Below are positions 11,581 through 23,843 of a DNA stretch of 64,000 nt, in pieces (within the stretch, counting starts at the first letter, position 1; every line of letters begins with the position of its first letter). The stretch is from Microdochium bolleyi. Taxonomy: Eukaryota; Ascomycota; Sordariomycetes; Xylariales; Microdochiaceae. The stretch is taken from assembly GCA_001566295.1 (NCBI GenBank), contig KQ964246.1, forward strand, positions 682,001 to 746,000, given 5' to 3'. Position numbers and translations under genes: made by a program. The notes beneath the pieces are model-generated. The model searched no databases and was not told where the DNA came from. It saw only the letters and a list, made by a program, of their open reading frames with translations.

Positions 11581-14500
11581 ATGGCATATCATCAAGGCCA
11601 CAAAGTGGCAATGTCGGACTCTCCCGGTGTAGGGCCGCATGTATCGGCTCCTGAAGGCTATCAGTGGGTGCTCGCACCACAGAGACCGACCTATCCACGG
11701 CAAGATGAGCTCCCGCCTTTCGCGGATCACTCCATCAAGAAAGAGTTCGAGTACGACAGACTATCCAGCATGAGAAAGAGAATTCGCTTGTTGCGCCTGT
11801 TCTCGGGCCAGAGAGACAGCGACCCTACCTGCGAGCTCTTCGAAGCAGAGATCATGCCCGCGCTTGGCGAGGTGCACAAAGTCGTCAACGGACAGACCAC
11901 CGGAGAGATCATCGAGTACGAAGCTCTGTCCTGGTCGTGGGGCACGGATCCTCCAGACAGCCGCATTCTCATACGTCTGCCGGACGGCAAGACTAAGATG
12001 AAGGCAGCGCCCGCCCTTGTATGGGCCTTGAAGTATCTGATGCGTTCAGACCAGGATCGAATTTTGTGGGTGGACGCAATATGCATTGACCAGTCGAGTG
12101 TCGATGAGAAGAATCATCAGGTCCAAATGATGTCACAGATATACAGCTACGCTGCAAGAGTTTGTGTATGGCTGGGACGAGAATCGACCTACAGTCAGAC
12201 CGCCATCAGATTCATCAAGGAAGATATCCTGAAGCTGCACCAATTTGATGAGTTGTGTTCCAACAAGGCCAACGCCGAGAAGTGGCAGTCGCTACTCCGC
12301 CTCATGCAACGCCCTTGGTTCTTCCGACGTTGGGTAGTGCAAGAGATTGCGCTTGCCAAGGACGCTGAGATCTATTGCGGCCCCGATAGACTGGCGTGGA
12401 AAGACTTTTCTGTGGCGGTCGAACTTTTCGTCGAGGTGGAATCGGCCACGCATCGCCTCTCTGAGGTGATGCAGAAAGACCCACGATTCTACCACGTTCC
12501 AGGCTGGTTCGAGTACGTTTCCTTCCTGGGTGCAAGCCTCCTGGTAGAAGCCACGGGTATGGTGTTCAGAACCTACGATAAGCCCAGTGGGGGTACGTTG
12601 GACCCGATTGCATTACGACGCCCCCTTCTCAGTCTGGAATATCTCGTCTCGAAGCTTTCGATCTTCCGGGCCTCGGAGCCGCGCGATGCTATCTACGCAC
12701 TTCTTGCCATTGCCAATGACGGGTATCCCGCCGCCAACGCCACCCGGGAGACAGAGTCACTTGCCTTGATCGCTGATACCCTTTCGGACTATGGAGATCA
12801 GAAACCTTTTCCTGTGAACTACGGGCATCCGTACAATGACGTCTGCCAGGACTTTATCCAATTTTGCGTGGACAGATCCACAGACCGATCGAGGGCGCTC
12901 GACATCTTGTGTAGACCTTGGGCTCCAGAGCCCAGGACTAACACGTCCATATATGAGGTCAAGAAGAAAAGGTCCGCAGACATGGTGGCGCGGATTGAGA
13001 AGGAGAAGGATGTTCATAACCGCCTCCTCGAGGAGAATCCGTCGCGGCGGATCAAGTGGGAGCTCATGGAGAAGTACTTCCCGCCACCAACAAGAGCAGC
13101 AGAAGCTGTGCCAGCTTTGCCATCATGGATCCCCAAAGACAGCGGTGCGCCTTACGAAATGTTCCAGCAGCCAGGAATCCACAACATCACGAAGCTCGGC
13201 CGGAAAAACGCAGATCCTCTGGTAGCACCGCCCACACGCACGCGCAACTACGATGCCGCCCAGGGCATAAGCATCCACTCAGACGACTTCCGCTTTCGCA
13301 AACGACGGCAGCAAGGTGTTCATTCAATGTTTGTTCGTGGGTTTGTTCTTACCGAGATCGAGCACACCACAGACGCATCGCAGTCGGGGAACATTCCAGA
13401 AGAGTGGTTCAAGGTCGCTGGGTGGACGCCGACAAGCTCAGCCGCCGGCAGTGATGCAGCTACGGAGCCCCCCGAAGCCTTCTGGCGGACACTGGTCGCA
13501 GACAGAGGCAAGGATGGTCGTAACCCGCCTTACTACTACTCGCGAGCCTGCAAAGAGTCTGTCAAGAAGGGGGGCTATGTGAGCGGTGCAGTCAACACAG
13601 CTGATCTCATCAACAACGAAAGAAACTCAATCGTGGCCCAGTTCTGTCGGAGAGTGCAAGCAGTCATCTGGAATCGGCAGCTCGTGAAGACCAAGCTAGG
13701 CAATCTGGGTATCGCTCGCAAGGATGTCGCCAAGGGGGACCTCGTGTGCATTCTGTATGGCTGCAGCGTGCCCGTGGTGCTACGCAAGCACGTGAAGGCG
13801 GGACACAAAAAGCAAAACGAGGAGGAAGAGGATGAGAAGTTCCCTCTGTTGGAGAAGTACGCTCAGGAAAAGTACATTCGGCGCTTCATCCGGAACTCAA
13901 AGCTTCGGAGGAAATGGGAGCTGCGACCTAACGTTGTCTCGGAGAAGGATATCGCAGCAGGGTGGCGATTTGGAAAAGAAGAGGTGCGAGAGGACATTCG
14001 AAGATGGCGGGAGAGAAGAGCCAAGATGCTGGACAAAGACCATCATGAGTTACCTTGCCGCCGCCGTGAAGATGGTCCGGACAGACTGGCAAGCCACTCG
14101 GCCAAGCAGAAAGACAAACCTGAGCTGTCGTGCGTCGAGCATCGACCCGAGTACTACGAATTCCTGGGCGAGTGCTACATTCACGGCATGATGGATGGCG
14201 AGGCTGTTCGTCAGAAGACCGAACAGAACAAAGAGAGAAGGACGGATCCTAGGGAGCCAGCCCTTGTGGGACTGGTCAGGAGCGTGACCTCCTTGAGTCC
14301 ACCCCAGAGGGCCCAACTACCAAGAAGAGCGACCAACGGCGACGTCGCCGCTCCTTCTCGCCACGCACAGTCTGGAAGCAGTCACGAAGTAGGAGCAGAT
14401 GCGACCAGCCAGTTTGCTTCTACGGACACCAAGCGTGAACAACCACCCGTGCCGCCACGTCTCTCATCTGGTCGAATAACGCCGGTCGTCGCGGCATCAT

Positions 14501-14700
14501 CACCTGCGACACCCACAACTAGCAACAGCCAAGGTCATGGACAGAGGGCTGCAGCCGCAGGGCGCTCCCAATCGCCGGGCAACCCAGCGGGCGCTACTCT
14601 AGCGGGGAGTGATGAGAAGGATAGCAAGGCCCTCGAGGAAGAAGACACCACCACGAACGGGGTGCCCCGGCTGCACGACTTGGTGTTCGAGTTGAGATAG
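11581..14700 (+). CDS. HET-domain protein, large (about 1039 aa)
   Basis: This is a heterokaryon-incompatibility (HET) domain protein. In fungi such proteins trigger regulated cell death after allorecognition or act in related innate-type responses. It is a single exon. I chose the ATG giving MAYHQGHKVAMSD; an ATG at 11503 and another at 11611 are possible. The HET domain lies at about 112-270, with YEALSWSWG at 116, RILWVDAICIDQSSVDEKN near 160 and PWFFRRWVVQEIALAKDAEI near 245. The middle portion (about 300-800) is long, with an Arg/Lys-rich helical stretch near 740-830. The C-terminal 150 residues are low-complexity Ser/Pro/Thr and probably disordered. No NACHT, ankyrin or WD repeats were seen. 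Confidence 0.9.
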   Translation: MAYHQGHKVAMSDSPGVGPHVSAPEGYQWVLAPQRPTYPRQDELPPFADHSIKKEFEYDRLSSMRKRIRLLRLFSGQRDSDPTCELFEAEIMPALGEVHKVVNGQTTGEIIEYEALSWSWGTDPPDSRILIRLPDGKTKMKAAPALVWALKYLMRSDQDRILWVDAICIDQSSVDEKNHQVQMMSQIYSYAARVCVWLGRESTYSQTAIRFIKEDILKLHQFDELCSNKANAEKWQSLLRLMQRPWFFRRWVVQEIALAKDAEIYCGPDRLAWKDFSVAVELFVEVESATHRLSEVMQKDPRFYHVPGWFEYVSFLGASLLVEATGMVFRTYDKPSGGTLDPIALRRPLLSLEYLVSKLSIFRASEPRDAIYALLAIANDGYPAANATRETESLALIADTLSDYGDQKPFPVNYGHPYNDVCQDFIQFCVDRSTDRSRALDILCRPWAPEPRTNTSIYEVKKKRSADMVARIEKEKDVHNRLLEENPSRRIKWELMEKYFPPPTRAAEAVPALPSWIPKDSGAPYEMFQQPGIHNITKLGRKNADPLVAPPTRTRNYDAAQGISIHSDDFRFRKRRQQGVHSMFVRGFVLTEIEHTTDASQSGNIPEEWFKVAGWTPTSSAAGSDAATEPPEAFWRTLVADRGKDGRNPPYYYSRACKESVKKGGYVSGAVNTADLINNERNSIVAQFCRRVQAVIWNRQLVKTKLGNLGIARKDVAKGDLVCILYGCSVPVVLRKHVKAGHKKQNEEEEDEKFPLLEKYAQEKYIRRFIRNSKLRRKWELRPNVVSEKDIAAGWRFGKEEVREDIRRWRERRAKMLDKDHHELPCRRREDGPDRLASHSAKQKDKPELSCVEHRPEYYEFLGECYIHGMMDGEAVRQKTEQNKERRTDPREPALVGLVRSVTSLSPPQRAQLPRRATNGDVAAPSRHAQSGSSHEVGADATSQFASTDTKREQPPVPPRLSSGRITPVVAASSPATPTTSNSQGHGQRAAAAGRSQSPGNPAGATLAGSDEKDSKALEEEDTTTNGVPRLHDLVFELR

Positions 14701-15228
14701 ACTTCCAGACATCGCTGTGTTGAACTGACTACATCCATTCGTCTGATTTCGGTGTGCGTAACTCAGAGAATCTGGGTTTGACGACATGCCAGCCATGTGA
14801 CAACTCGTGTCAAGTCGCCCTGATTCGACGCCGCCATTAGTAAGCAAGCAAGCGCATCACTAGCGGGATTACGTATGCCCAATGTGGTGTCAGACAAGCC
14901 CTACCCCGGACTTTGTGCTGCTGCAGCGAGGCCTTGACTCGATCACCAATGGGCGGATAGATACGATGTTGTCGAAGGTGCATCTAGTAGCCATTTAATT
15001 AGTGTCCTCCTCGACTTGTGATGCACGTTTTTGAACACGCGTCATACCACTGCCCCCGTCGATGTAGATGCACCGCGTCAAAGTCCACATCAAGCCCTCC
15101 TTGGACTGGACCTAGCTCTACGTTGGCCGAGTCTAGCGGACAATCGTTGATGCCTTCTTTAGCAGGAGCTGGGCTCACAAGGCTGTGATTGGCCAATCAG
15201 GGGATTACCCAGGCATGCCACCTTTGAT

Positions 15229-15261
15229 TGCTTGCTTTCTTGCTTGTTTGCTTGCTTGCTC
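15229..15261. repeat. imperfect (CTTG)n microsatellite
   Basis: Repeated TTGC/CTTG units with a few interruptions (CTTT, TTTG) span about 33 bases. Confidence 0.7.
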
Positions 15262-18200
15262 GTCATGGACTTCTTAGATGGATCGGAGAGCTCTCTCTCG
15301 TCGCGCGAAGAAAGGCCTGGACTTCAATGTGCGGCTTTGTTCCAGGCGGCTGGAATGCGATGCCACGTGCTGCATTCTTCTGATGCCGGATTGCGGGGAG
15401 GGGGGCCGGGGGGGGGGGGCTGGGTGTCGTCGGGGGCGGAAGATATATCCCAACGGACGACGAAACCTGTCCCATGCCTCCCGACCGTACCGGATGTGCG
15501 CCATGGGGCATTTTCGGTTGGGGAGGGTGCAGACTTCCCCAGTTGCCATGATTTGGCTTGCTTCTGAGACACTCTAGAGATCTCAGGCACACGCTGTTGT
15601 AGCCTCGATCGACAGGTGGTCGGGCTCTCGCGCCACTCCGAATGAATGCGCAAGTGCCATGAGAGGATCTTCAGTGACTTGTGGCGGTTGGGTTTTCGTT
15701 CGGTCGGCTGCTGTCCTTTGTTGCTGGCCTGGATCTGGCTGAGCACGTCTTTTCGATTGGTTCCATTCCCAAGTGGCCGCCAATCCCCACTCGCACCGCA
15801 CCACCTTCTTCTTCTTCTCCTTCTTCTAGCTCTGTGGGTTTGGACGAACTGGATTGGCTATGCTGCTAATAAATGACTCGAACCAAGTTCATGAGGGGTC
15901 GTTGTGGTGCTTCTCGTACCTCTGGTCAGACACTTGATACGGACCGCCGAGCGGCCTGAGTTGCAATAATGCATGCCGCATTTCCCACACGACTGGATCA
16001 TCGAATCACAGCCCTCAGATGTCGACCTCATTACACCAAGCAAGTCACATGCGCTCACAAGAAAAGGAGGACCCTGCCCGTGCGATCAGCGCTGAGCAAT
16101 CCTAGCCCAATCAAGTTGATGTCGCTCTTCCCCGCCTCCGGAGATTTCCCAAACCCAAGCTGATTGATGATGCTCTTCGACAAAGCAATGGGACGAAGGA
16201 CCTCTCAACATCTCTTTCGCCTGGTGACACACGAACATGCTCATTTTCCAGACCTGCCTTCTGGGCGAAGGCCAGGCGCTGAACCACGGCCGCAGCAGGC
16301 ACCTGAGGACGGTGTCTGGTAGAGAGTCGTGCGCCCTGCCTGCAGCTTGAAGGCAGAGCAAGGCTGCGCAAGCGAAATGGAGGCTCCGAGCTGGCGCCGT
16401 CAAGCGGTCGATATTGCATGCAGTCGAGTTCCCCACCGGGCTAGAGTCGAGCATTGCGCCGCGTGCCGAACGAGAGTACTCGCCCCGCGCTGCTAGTCGT
16501 TGACTTCTCCGTCTAGAACAGGTAGCCGGATGGAGCTAGAAGGGCGGTCAAGAGCCGGTCAGGCATGTTGTCTGGCCAAGTCCAGGTACCTTTGGAGTAT
16601 AGGGGTCGTGAAAGGCGGACAAGATGGTTTTGGTGTGTCGTTCAGGATGGGCTGCGGATGGAGCAAACACTCCTTGATTAGGGGACGGTGTTTACAGAAG
16701 ACTGCCCGCCTATCGAGCGACTAGTTTGGGACTGTAGTAATGCAGCTGGCTCATGCATCCCCGCACGTGCATCCAAAGACCACCTGAGATCATAGAGTTC
16801 CAAGCCGGTCGAACCGGGCGCTGCGGGACAATCGGATTGTGATGGGCGGCCTTTCCAGAGACGCGGGCATCGTCTGCACCAGTCCGGGTTGATCCTGGCT
16901 CGTCTCAATCAGATGAAGGTATGCATGAAGAAGACGTGGCCACAAGGACGAGTTGTCTTCATGCACGTCCTGCATGTTCCGCGTGCATGGCCTTCTTCTT
17001 TTCTTCTTCTTCGTCTGTGCGCCAGGGCCACTAGAGCCAGCCATGGCCGTTGCGCACTCTAGAGTTGGACGAGTTCTGTAGTCCGTACCATGGAGCCGCC
17101 AGCCGCGAAAGTTGGCAGCGCTGGTCACACGCGCCTTGCCGGGCAGATTGCAAGCGGCTCGAGCCCTCAAGAGGCTTGGTGCAGATTGCTTGGTTGGCAG
17201 TGGTTGTTCGCAGATCGTACAGGAGCCATGTGTTTGGGCGTCAATGCTCTCTCTGAGCTGCGGCGGACAGGGATAGCCTCAACGGCCCGCTCTGTTGCTG
17301 CACAACGCTATGCAATACGGCAACTGTGACGGAGTATGCACGACCAAATGGCCAGATCAGGATGGCTGCAGACTTCGCTGGGGGTGGGAGTTGGGTCGCA
17401 CGAGCTGGCCGCCTAGACTCTTGCGCAGCAGCCTCAAGGCGCGGTCCAAAACGAGCCCTATGCCGTCACTGGCAACCAGCAGCGCGACGCGGGCATGACG
17501 GGATCGGCTGATGTTGGTTTTTGCGATTTGTGACCGATCCAGCCCTCGCCAGGTCCCTCAGTCCCTCTTGTGCAAGTCGTCTGGTGGTGGCTAGACGGGC
17601 GACGATCCAGCCCGAGGACAAAAGCCAAGTCTCGGTGGATGTGTCGATCTAGTGCAGGACAGCGAGCTAGGTGATGGATCAGCGCGACGCCACACCTACC
17701 AGCAACAGGGGGCGAGGGGCTGCCAATCATTGCCACTTCAGGTGCAGACGGCCGGTCTTGCCAGCTCGGCCTGTCACACACGGCAGGTTTTGCGCCACAT
17801 CCTTCTGCACCACAATGCCCCAGTGTACGCAGTGCTCCCTGGGTCCGTAGGATGGAGGCTGGCCCAGGAGCCAGACTGTCAAGGCTATCAAGGTCGTGCG
17901 GCAGCTGGCTTGGTGCCTGTCCGGTGCCGTAGACAATCGTGAGTGTGGTGTCTGGGAGCAGGTGGTAGTATTGGGGTGTACCCTAGGGTTGGCCCAGCGC
18001 CGTGACGAGCCCCGAGCCGTGGAAGCTCTGGTGGCCCACAATTCTCAGCAATACGAGCGTGTCCCTCGCTCAAGCAGGTCGAGCACGAAGCTGCATGGCC
18101 AAGGTGTACTTGCGGGCGCGGCCGATGCGGTACAGGTACACGGTCGGAAGTGGTTGCATGTGCCGAGTACGGTTGATGCACCGTCCTTGTTCGCCTGCTG

Positions 18201-19251
18201 CTTGCTGGCCACCTGCAAGTCCTGGCTCTTGTCGCGTGGCTGGCATTGTCTTGGCCTAGACCGGCTAGAACAGGGGCAGTTTCTGGACCAGAGACACGAT
18301 CAGCATGCCGAAAAGACAGCAGGGTCAGAAAGCATGTCCCTGAATGGTGCTCAATGTCTTGCCTGGCAAGCCTGGATTTGCGGGTGCGATGGGATGCAAC
18401 TCGGCAAGTACCTACTATGTACCGGCCCCAGGGCATGGGCAGGCATCCCTTGCAGCTTTTGACATCATTGCGCCGGGTACCTACCTCAAGGCCCATGTCC
18501 GAAGCCCATGTCCAAGGCTCCGCCGTGGATCGACGAGGTGTGCGACGTGGTGCCCGATGGGCGGTGTTGATGGTTGTAGTCCTCGTTTCGAGAATTGGAT
18601 GTGGTGGGATGCAGGAGTCTTCAATTGTTTCTGCCTCGCCTTGCCATGTCCAGGGAGATCGCTCGCGCCTTCGACGGGCGGCCACTCACGTCTCAACTGC
18701 CCAAGCGCCTGTTCATGCTCCTTTGAGACAGCCAGCCTTCCGGTTCGCATGCCGAACAAAGGGCAGCTTTGCAATCTGCCCTTTCGAGGCAATGCTTTGA
18801 GGCCTCTGGTGCTCTCTGCAGTCGCACCACCCTAGCACCACGCAGACCAGGACACCAGGCTGCCTACGTCAGCGTCGACGTCGAGGGCCGTTTCGAAGTA
18901 ACGGCGAGAGTGGATTTTACGTCTCTCGGACAGGCCAGACACCGGCCAAGGGCACAAGACAGGGGAGGTCCAGCCGATACGGGATCTGGAAGTACTCCGT
19001 ACCTCGACCCAAGTATCTCCTGAGGGTCCAGCGCAGTGCTGCGGCGATGGGCTTCCCGCCAGCCCAGAGCATGCCCAGGTCCCTGCTCCATGCAACCCCT
19101 GCTGCTGCCGGACTCATGCGACGTGACCTGGTGGCGGCACAGACTGGGAGAGTCCAGGGAGTCGAGAGTCAAGAGTCAATACCCCGTCGACGCCCCAGCG
19201 GGGCCATGTGCCGCCCTGGCCCGCCGTCACCACACTGGCACCCGTGGAACG

Positions 19252-19298
19252 CCCCCCCCCCCCCCCCCCCCCCCCNNNNNNNNNNCCCCCCCCCCCCC
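19252..19298. other. assembly gap: poly-C, 10 N, poly-C
   Basis: Twenty-four C, ten N (19276-19285) and thirteen C. The true length of the tract is unknown. Any open frame crossing it, such as the apparent one from 19036, is unreliable. Confidence 0.95.
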
Positions 19299-19894
19299 TT
19301 CCCAGGCGCCCCAGCACCCGTGGACCTTTTTTGCCTCTCTCGGCCTCTGCCATAAACCCCAAATGCGCCCCAGCCCCAACGGCCCTCGTGTCCCTGGTCC
19401 TGTTTCTGCTCCTCAGAGCCTAAAGGCTATTGTCCACCATCGACCCGGCATTCCAACACGCCCTCACCCACTTTACGCCAGCACACCAGTACAACGCGCG
19501 ACGCCAGCCTGCGTGTCACGAACGACTCTGACTTCTTCTCGTCCCTCGATCCCAAGGGTCATTTCCGACACCGCCGCCTGTACACCAACTGCCAGCACCC
19601 CATCCTGCTGTGCGACCTCGACTTTGCGGCACCGCCATTGCTCCTGCGATAGATCTCTCTTCAAGTCGTCCCCATTTGTGAGCCGCCTCAGAGCCAGTGC
19701 ACATGTGTGTGTGAGCCTCAAACACCCGACCCTGGACTTCACTCTCGTGCCATTCTGCGCCGATGGAGAATTTCGACACTTCGCCAAGCGAACCGCCTTT
19801 TTCTTTGCGCCATCGGCCATACACAACGACACAAAGATAGAATCGCAAGCATTTTCACGGCTGGGCTGGGCGATCCGCCTTACCGCTAGCCACA

Positions 19895-22219
19895 ATGGCG
19901 TTGTGGCCATTCCGGCGCCGAGGGTCGCGCGCGCACCCTCATGGCAATATGGCAGCGGAGACCGACTCTATACGGGGCACAGCACGAAGGCAGACCGAGC
20001 CACCGAACCGCTTGACCAAGGTGAAAGGAGAGAACGACCGCGCTTACAGTTTCTCGCCGGGGCGCAGAGACTCCATACGCGCCTCGAGACATCCGAACGA
20101 GGCAATGTCAAGATCGAATACTCGCCGGCGCAGCAAGAGAGCCGCAGCCATTGCAAATCCTGCTTCGCGCACGGACGATGTACATCGTGTTCCAACATTG
20201 CACCACGAAAACCCTGGAAATAAGCGAAGCGGGCAGCCTCTTTTAGCGAAGAAGTCCAGCAAACGGCGGAAAGAAGAGCATGAGCGCGAAGCCGAGATCA
20301 AGGCCATGAGTCAATTCACCCCTGTCAGGCCAGCGACAGATGTTTGGACCAAGGGCCGACCCGTCAAGAGGGACAGCCGCCGCCATAAGGCGGAACTAGA
20401 AAAGAGCTGGGATGGCCAGCCTTCCTCGGCAGTCTCACTGCCGTCCCCGGAGTCGATCCATTCGAGTATGAGCTCCGACTCGGATCACATGTCCTTCAGG
20501 ATATCAGCGCTCGCGGCTCTTGCGCCTCGCCCGACCATACGATGTTCATCGAATCCAGTATCAGGCCCCGGGCTCGGCCGCTCTCCTTCAGAACGACGCA
20601 GACTCGCCGATCGACAGCCAATTTCAGAAGAGACCTTGAAAGCTCATAAACAAATCGACAATCTCGCCGATGACCTGGATGCATCTGATCTGAGAGAGTT
20701 GATGGAGCGCGATCAACGGCGGCGACAGAGGAAAAGAGAAAAGGATATGCAGAAGGCAGAAAAGAAGCTGGCAAGAAGGATGGAGCGCCAGCGCGAAGAG
20801 GCAGACAGAGCCGGGGCTACAGGATCACAAGTGCAGAACTTGGAGCGTGGTGTCCTAGGACGCGAGCTGGTTGGTCTCGAAGACCCGGCATCTGTCAGGA
20901 TCACTTCGACTCCCCGACGAGATTCAGAAGAGCGAGTGGAATCCGACTTCGAGCAAAACGGACTCCCCAAGAGCTCAGTCGAGAGCGATCTCAAGAACCA
21001 CGAGGAGATGACTCATCCAGGAGCGGTCACAGCAGACCCAGCTGACAAGCAAGCATACGGGCAAGTCACTCCCGACCCTAGTCCCCACCGCAACTCTCGT
21101 CCGAAGTCTACGAGCCCGACCATTATGGGCTTCATCCGCTCGAGGAGATCCGGATCCAAATCACCTTCAAGTGATGAAGCTCGGAAAGCCCGCGCTATGG
21201 CGGCGAGCCCTTCGCCCTCACAAATCAAGCCGGACTATGCGGAGTCAACTGCAAGGACTTCAGACAGCGGCTCTGCGAGACCATGGTTGTCTTTCTTGAA
21301 ATGGGGCGGGAGAAGGAGGAGTTCCGTCGGTCCTGCTTCATTTTCCAACACGTCGCGAGATTCGATGCAAGGCTCGCATACAGGACCGCCCCCTGTGGTC
21401 AGTTTCTCGAACGGACGGCGGCTTAGCTCAGGCGTCCCAAAGCGGACCATGTCGCGCTTCCGCGAGGATCTTCCGGAGCAGATGCTGTCGCCACCGGATT
21501 CACGAGTCGGGTCACCTGATGTCACTGTAGGCTCAACAGAACGCCTACCGCAGATTGCCGACAACGCAGAAACGCAGGATGACATTCAGACCGAGTCTGC
21601 AGCCAAGCCGATACCGATACCTGCTCGCCGCGAGGACCTTCAAGCTTCACCTGCGCCCCATTCGATGTCCTTGGCTTCGATCGGCTCGGAAGGGTCCTGG
21701 CTCTCTGGTCGCATGAGCAGGCAGAGCCGGCAGAGGGCGTCATCTGGTGCCCTTGGGTCGTCTACCGTACATCCTATGGCCAGTGCTTCGGCAATCTCTG
21801 AGATGCAGACCTCAGATCATACTGATGATGACAGTATCGCCGCCGACGAATATCTCAATAAGGTCGTACCCTCAAGCCCGATCGAGCCTCACACCCCTCA
21901 CGCTCACGCCAGCAGCGACGAGGAATCTTCTTACCGGGCGCAATGGGGTAGCGTCAGCCGGAGACCCACCGTTGTCCGTGGCGCCGCGAACAAACGCAGT
22001 CGTGAGGGCCTGCTGGTTGAGAACCTTATGGACAAGGACCTCGAGACAGGCAGCACGAGCAGCGAGGATGACAAGGTGAACCACTCCCCGTTGAGCAAGG
22101 ACTACGAAAGTGGTGTGCGCATCCAGCGCCTTAGCGCCGGCAGCGCCAAGCTACTCGACATGCCCCCGCGTCGGTCAGGCGAAGAGAGGGTTCCTGTCAT
22201 CGAGCGCGGGACGCAGTAG
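19895..22219 (+). CDS. large disordered hypothetical protein, 774 aa
   Basis: The function is not recognised. It is a single-exon, 774-aa, highly polar protein starting MALWPFRRRGSRAHPHG. The aromatic and basic N-terminus looks like a conserved anchor motif. Residues about 120-175 are basic (KKSSKRRKEEHEREAEIKAM). Residues about 268-310 form a short, strongly charged helix or coiled coil (DQRRRQRKREKDMQKAEKKL). The remainder is Ser/Pro/Arg-rich with many SP and SRR sites, typical of a phosphorylated scaffold or signalling protein. The block PWLSFLKWGGRRRSS near 465 is an island of order. Codon use looks typical. The start is just downstream of a long C-rich leader. Confidence 0.8.
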   Translation: MALWPFRRRGSRAHPHGNMAAETDSIRGTARRQTEPPNRLTKVKGENDRAYSFSPGRRDSIRASRHPNEAMSRSNTRRRSKRAAAIANPASRTDDVHRVPTLHHENPGNKRSGQPLLAKKSSKRRKEEHEREAEIKAMSQFTPVRPATDVWTKGRPVKRDSRRHKAELEKSWDGQPSSAVSLPSPESIHSSMSSDSDHMSFRISALAALAPRPTIRCSSNPVSGPGLGRSPSERRRLADRQPISEETLKAHKQIDNLADDLDASDLRELMERDQRRRQRKREKDMQKAEKKLARRMERQREEADRAGATGSQVQNLERGVLGRELVGLEDPASVRITSTPRRDSEERVESDFEQNGLPKSSVESDLKNHEEMTHPGAVTADPADKQAYGQVTPDPSPHRNSRPKSTSPTIMGFIRSRRSGSKSPSSDEARKARAMAASPSPSQIKPDYAESTARTSDSGSARPWLSFLKWGGRRRSSVGPASFSNTSRDSMQGSHTGPPPVVSFSNGRRLSSGVPKRTMSRFREDLPEQMLSPPDSRVGSPDVTVGSTERLPQIADNAETQDDIQTESAAKPIPIPARREDLQASPAPHSMSLASIGSEGSWLSGRMSRQSRQRASSGALGSSTVHPMASASAISEMQTSDHTDDDSIAADEYLNKVVPSSPIEPHTPHAHASSDEESSYRAQWGSVSRRPTVVRGAANKRSREGLLVENLMDKDLETGSTSSEDDKVNHSPLSKDYESGVRIQRLSAGSAKLLDMPPRRSGEERVPVIERGTQ

Positions 22220-23843
22220 ACCCTGCATTTCGAAAGGTGCCTCGGCGCCGCAGCGACCTGCACCACATCGGAACACTTCACCATTTATTCGTTCCTGCCG
22301 ATCACGGCCGCGAGACTGTTCTTCCAGTCAAATCAATCCTTTTGGCCTTGCAAACCACTTGACAAACCGACATTTCCTTCCGTTATCTCGCCCAAAAAAC
22401 CTGACGACCAACGATTGCGCCACGAAACCAACAAAAAAACACAGAAAATTCCCACAAACTGGACCCAGAGCTTATCAGGCGGGAACACGCCCAGAAGAAA
22501 CAAAAACAAAACCGAAAACTACCGCGGCCGTGACGCGCGAGCGCCCGAGATCGACGGTTGAAGAACAGACAAGCCAAAAACAATTGAAAAACTGAAAATC
22601 CCACATACGACAATCGACACGAAAAGGACGCAATCTTGGAAACCGCAATGACAAAAAGAAAAAATCGAAAATACAAAGCCGAAAACACCAAAAACAATAT
22701 GAAAACCGCAAGAGCCACAAAGCGATAACAACGACTGGAAGAGCAGGGTTGACAGGGACATAGGGGTGGGATGCACCGGGCGATGTGTGCGAGTGCGCCG
22801 CAAGCTGGGGCAAGCGGCATTGGGTTGTTTTATTATTCTTGGACATATGCGTGCCTTTCGCATGATGTCTGACGGCGTTACTGACCTGGTCAAATTGGGC
22901 TGCATGGGTTTTGTGATACCACGAGGCGGCGAGACCCCTCAAAGGCGCATGTATGAGCCACAGCGATTATGTTTGAATAGCGCATGTTTGGCCGTCTTTC
23001 GATTGGCCTGATTTAATGTCTTTAGATAATTCGACTTGATCGAAACTTGTACGCGCCGTACCGCTGAATCCCAGGTGATACTGTGGTTCCAGGTGACGTG
23101 GTGAAGGACGTCCAGGAATTGCTTGTTTGTCCATGAACATCACCAGCAGACAACGGGTGAGCCGATGCAGCACCGAGAGCCTGCCGAGCCTGCCTGGAGG
23201 CCCGAGCGCCGAGCCGGAGCACGTCAGAGCTTCCGCCGGGGCAGTCATGCCTGCTTACATCATCCACGCCGGGACTTTGCCGCCTTCGCGTCATTGGTGA
23301 CGGGGATTGCGAACCGATCAGGATACCTACCGGTGTGTGCCAACAGTGTCGTGCCTCTGGCTTGCAGCTCCAGGCAGGCGCTTGCACCGCTGAGGAAGGC
23401 CATCGCCATGACTATTGCAAGATTTCCGAGGCGACGTCCCAAAAGTCCAATTCCCGCTCGAACTGATGCAGATGCCGAGGGATGCCCGCCTGCGCGCGCC
23501 GGCCGCACGTGCAGGGTAAGCGCTGGCATGTTCCCTGCAAATCTTGCTTGATAATTGATCGTGATTACGAGACGGCATGCAAGCAATCAATCGAAGCTGG
23601 GCGGAAAACTCGCCCGCATGCTTGATTACAATATCCACACTTTCTCGAAGCAGCAGCGTGCTCCGCAGGCCACAGGGAAAGGCACTCTTGCTTACTCACA
23701 CACGCCCTGACACACGCAGATTGACAGAGACGGGAGCGGCGCAAGAGCCCCTCTTCCTCCAAATCCCGTCACTCCTTCCCTCTCCCCCCGCGCGCGCCGC
23801 AGATAAATACTTTCCCTCCCGCATCCGCCCGCGTCTGCCCCTC
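22220..23843. other. intergenic, no gene recognised
   Basis: The 3' flank of the 774-aa gene is A- and C-rich (22390-22700), probably untranslated sequence. The thioredoxin promoter contains an ATAAATA element near 23804. No further gene is supported. Confidence 0.5.

Larger units (their letters stand above)
14701..19894. other. 5.2-kb gene-poor stretch with simple repeats and an assembly gap
   Basis: No protein-like frame could be supported on either strand, despite many short frames. It contains the (CTTG)n tract, a poly-G run at 15408-15419 and the C/N/C gap. The right part is the promoter or leader of the 774-aa gene. Non-coding transcripts cannot be excluded. Confidence 0.5.

Noticed and set aside
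19036..20223. 395-aa plus-strand open frame across the poly-C gap
   Set aside because: It runs through undetermined bases and reads proline from homopolymer C; the downstream part is an alternative frame of the 774-aa gene's leader and start.
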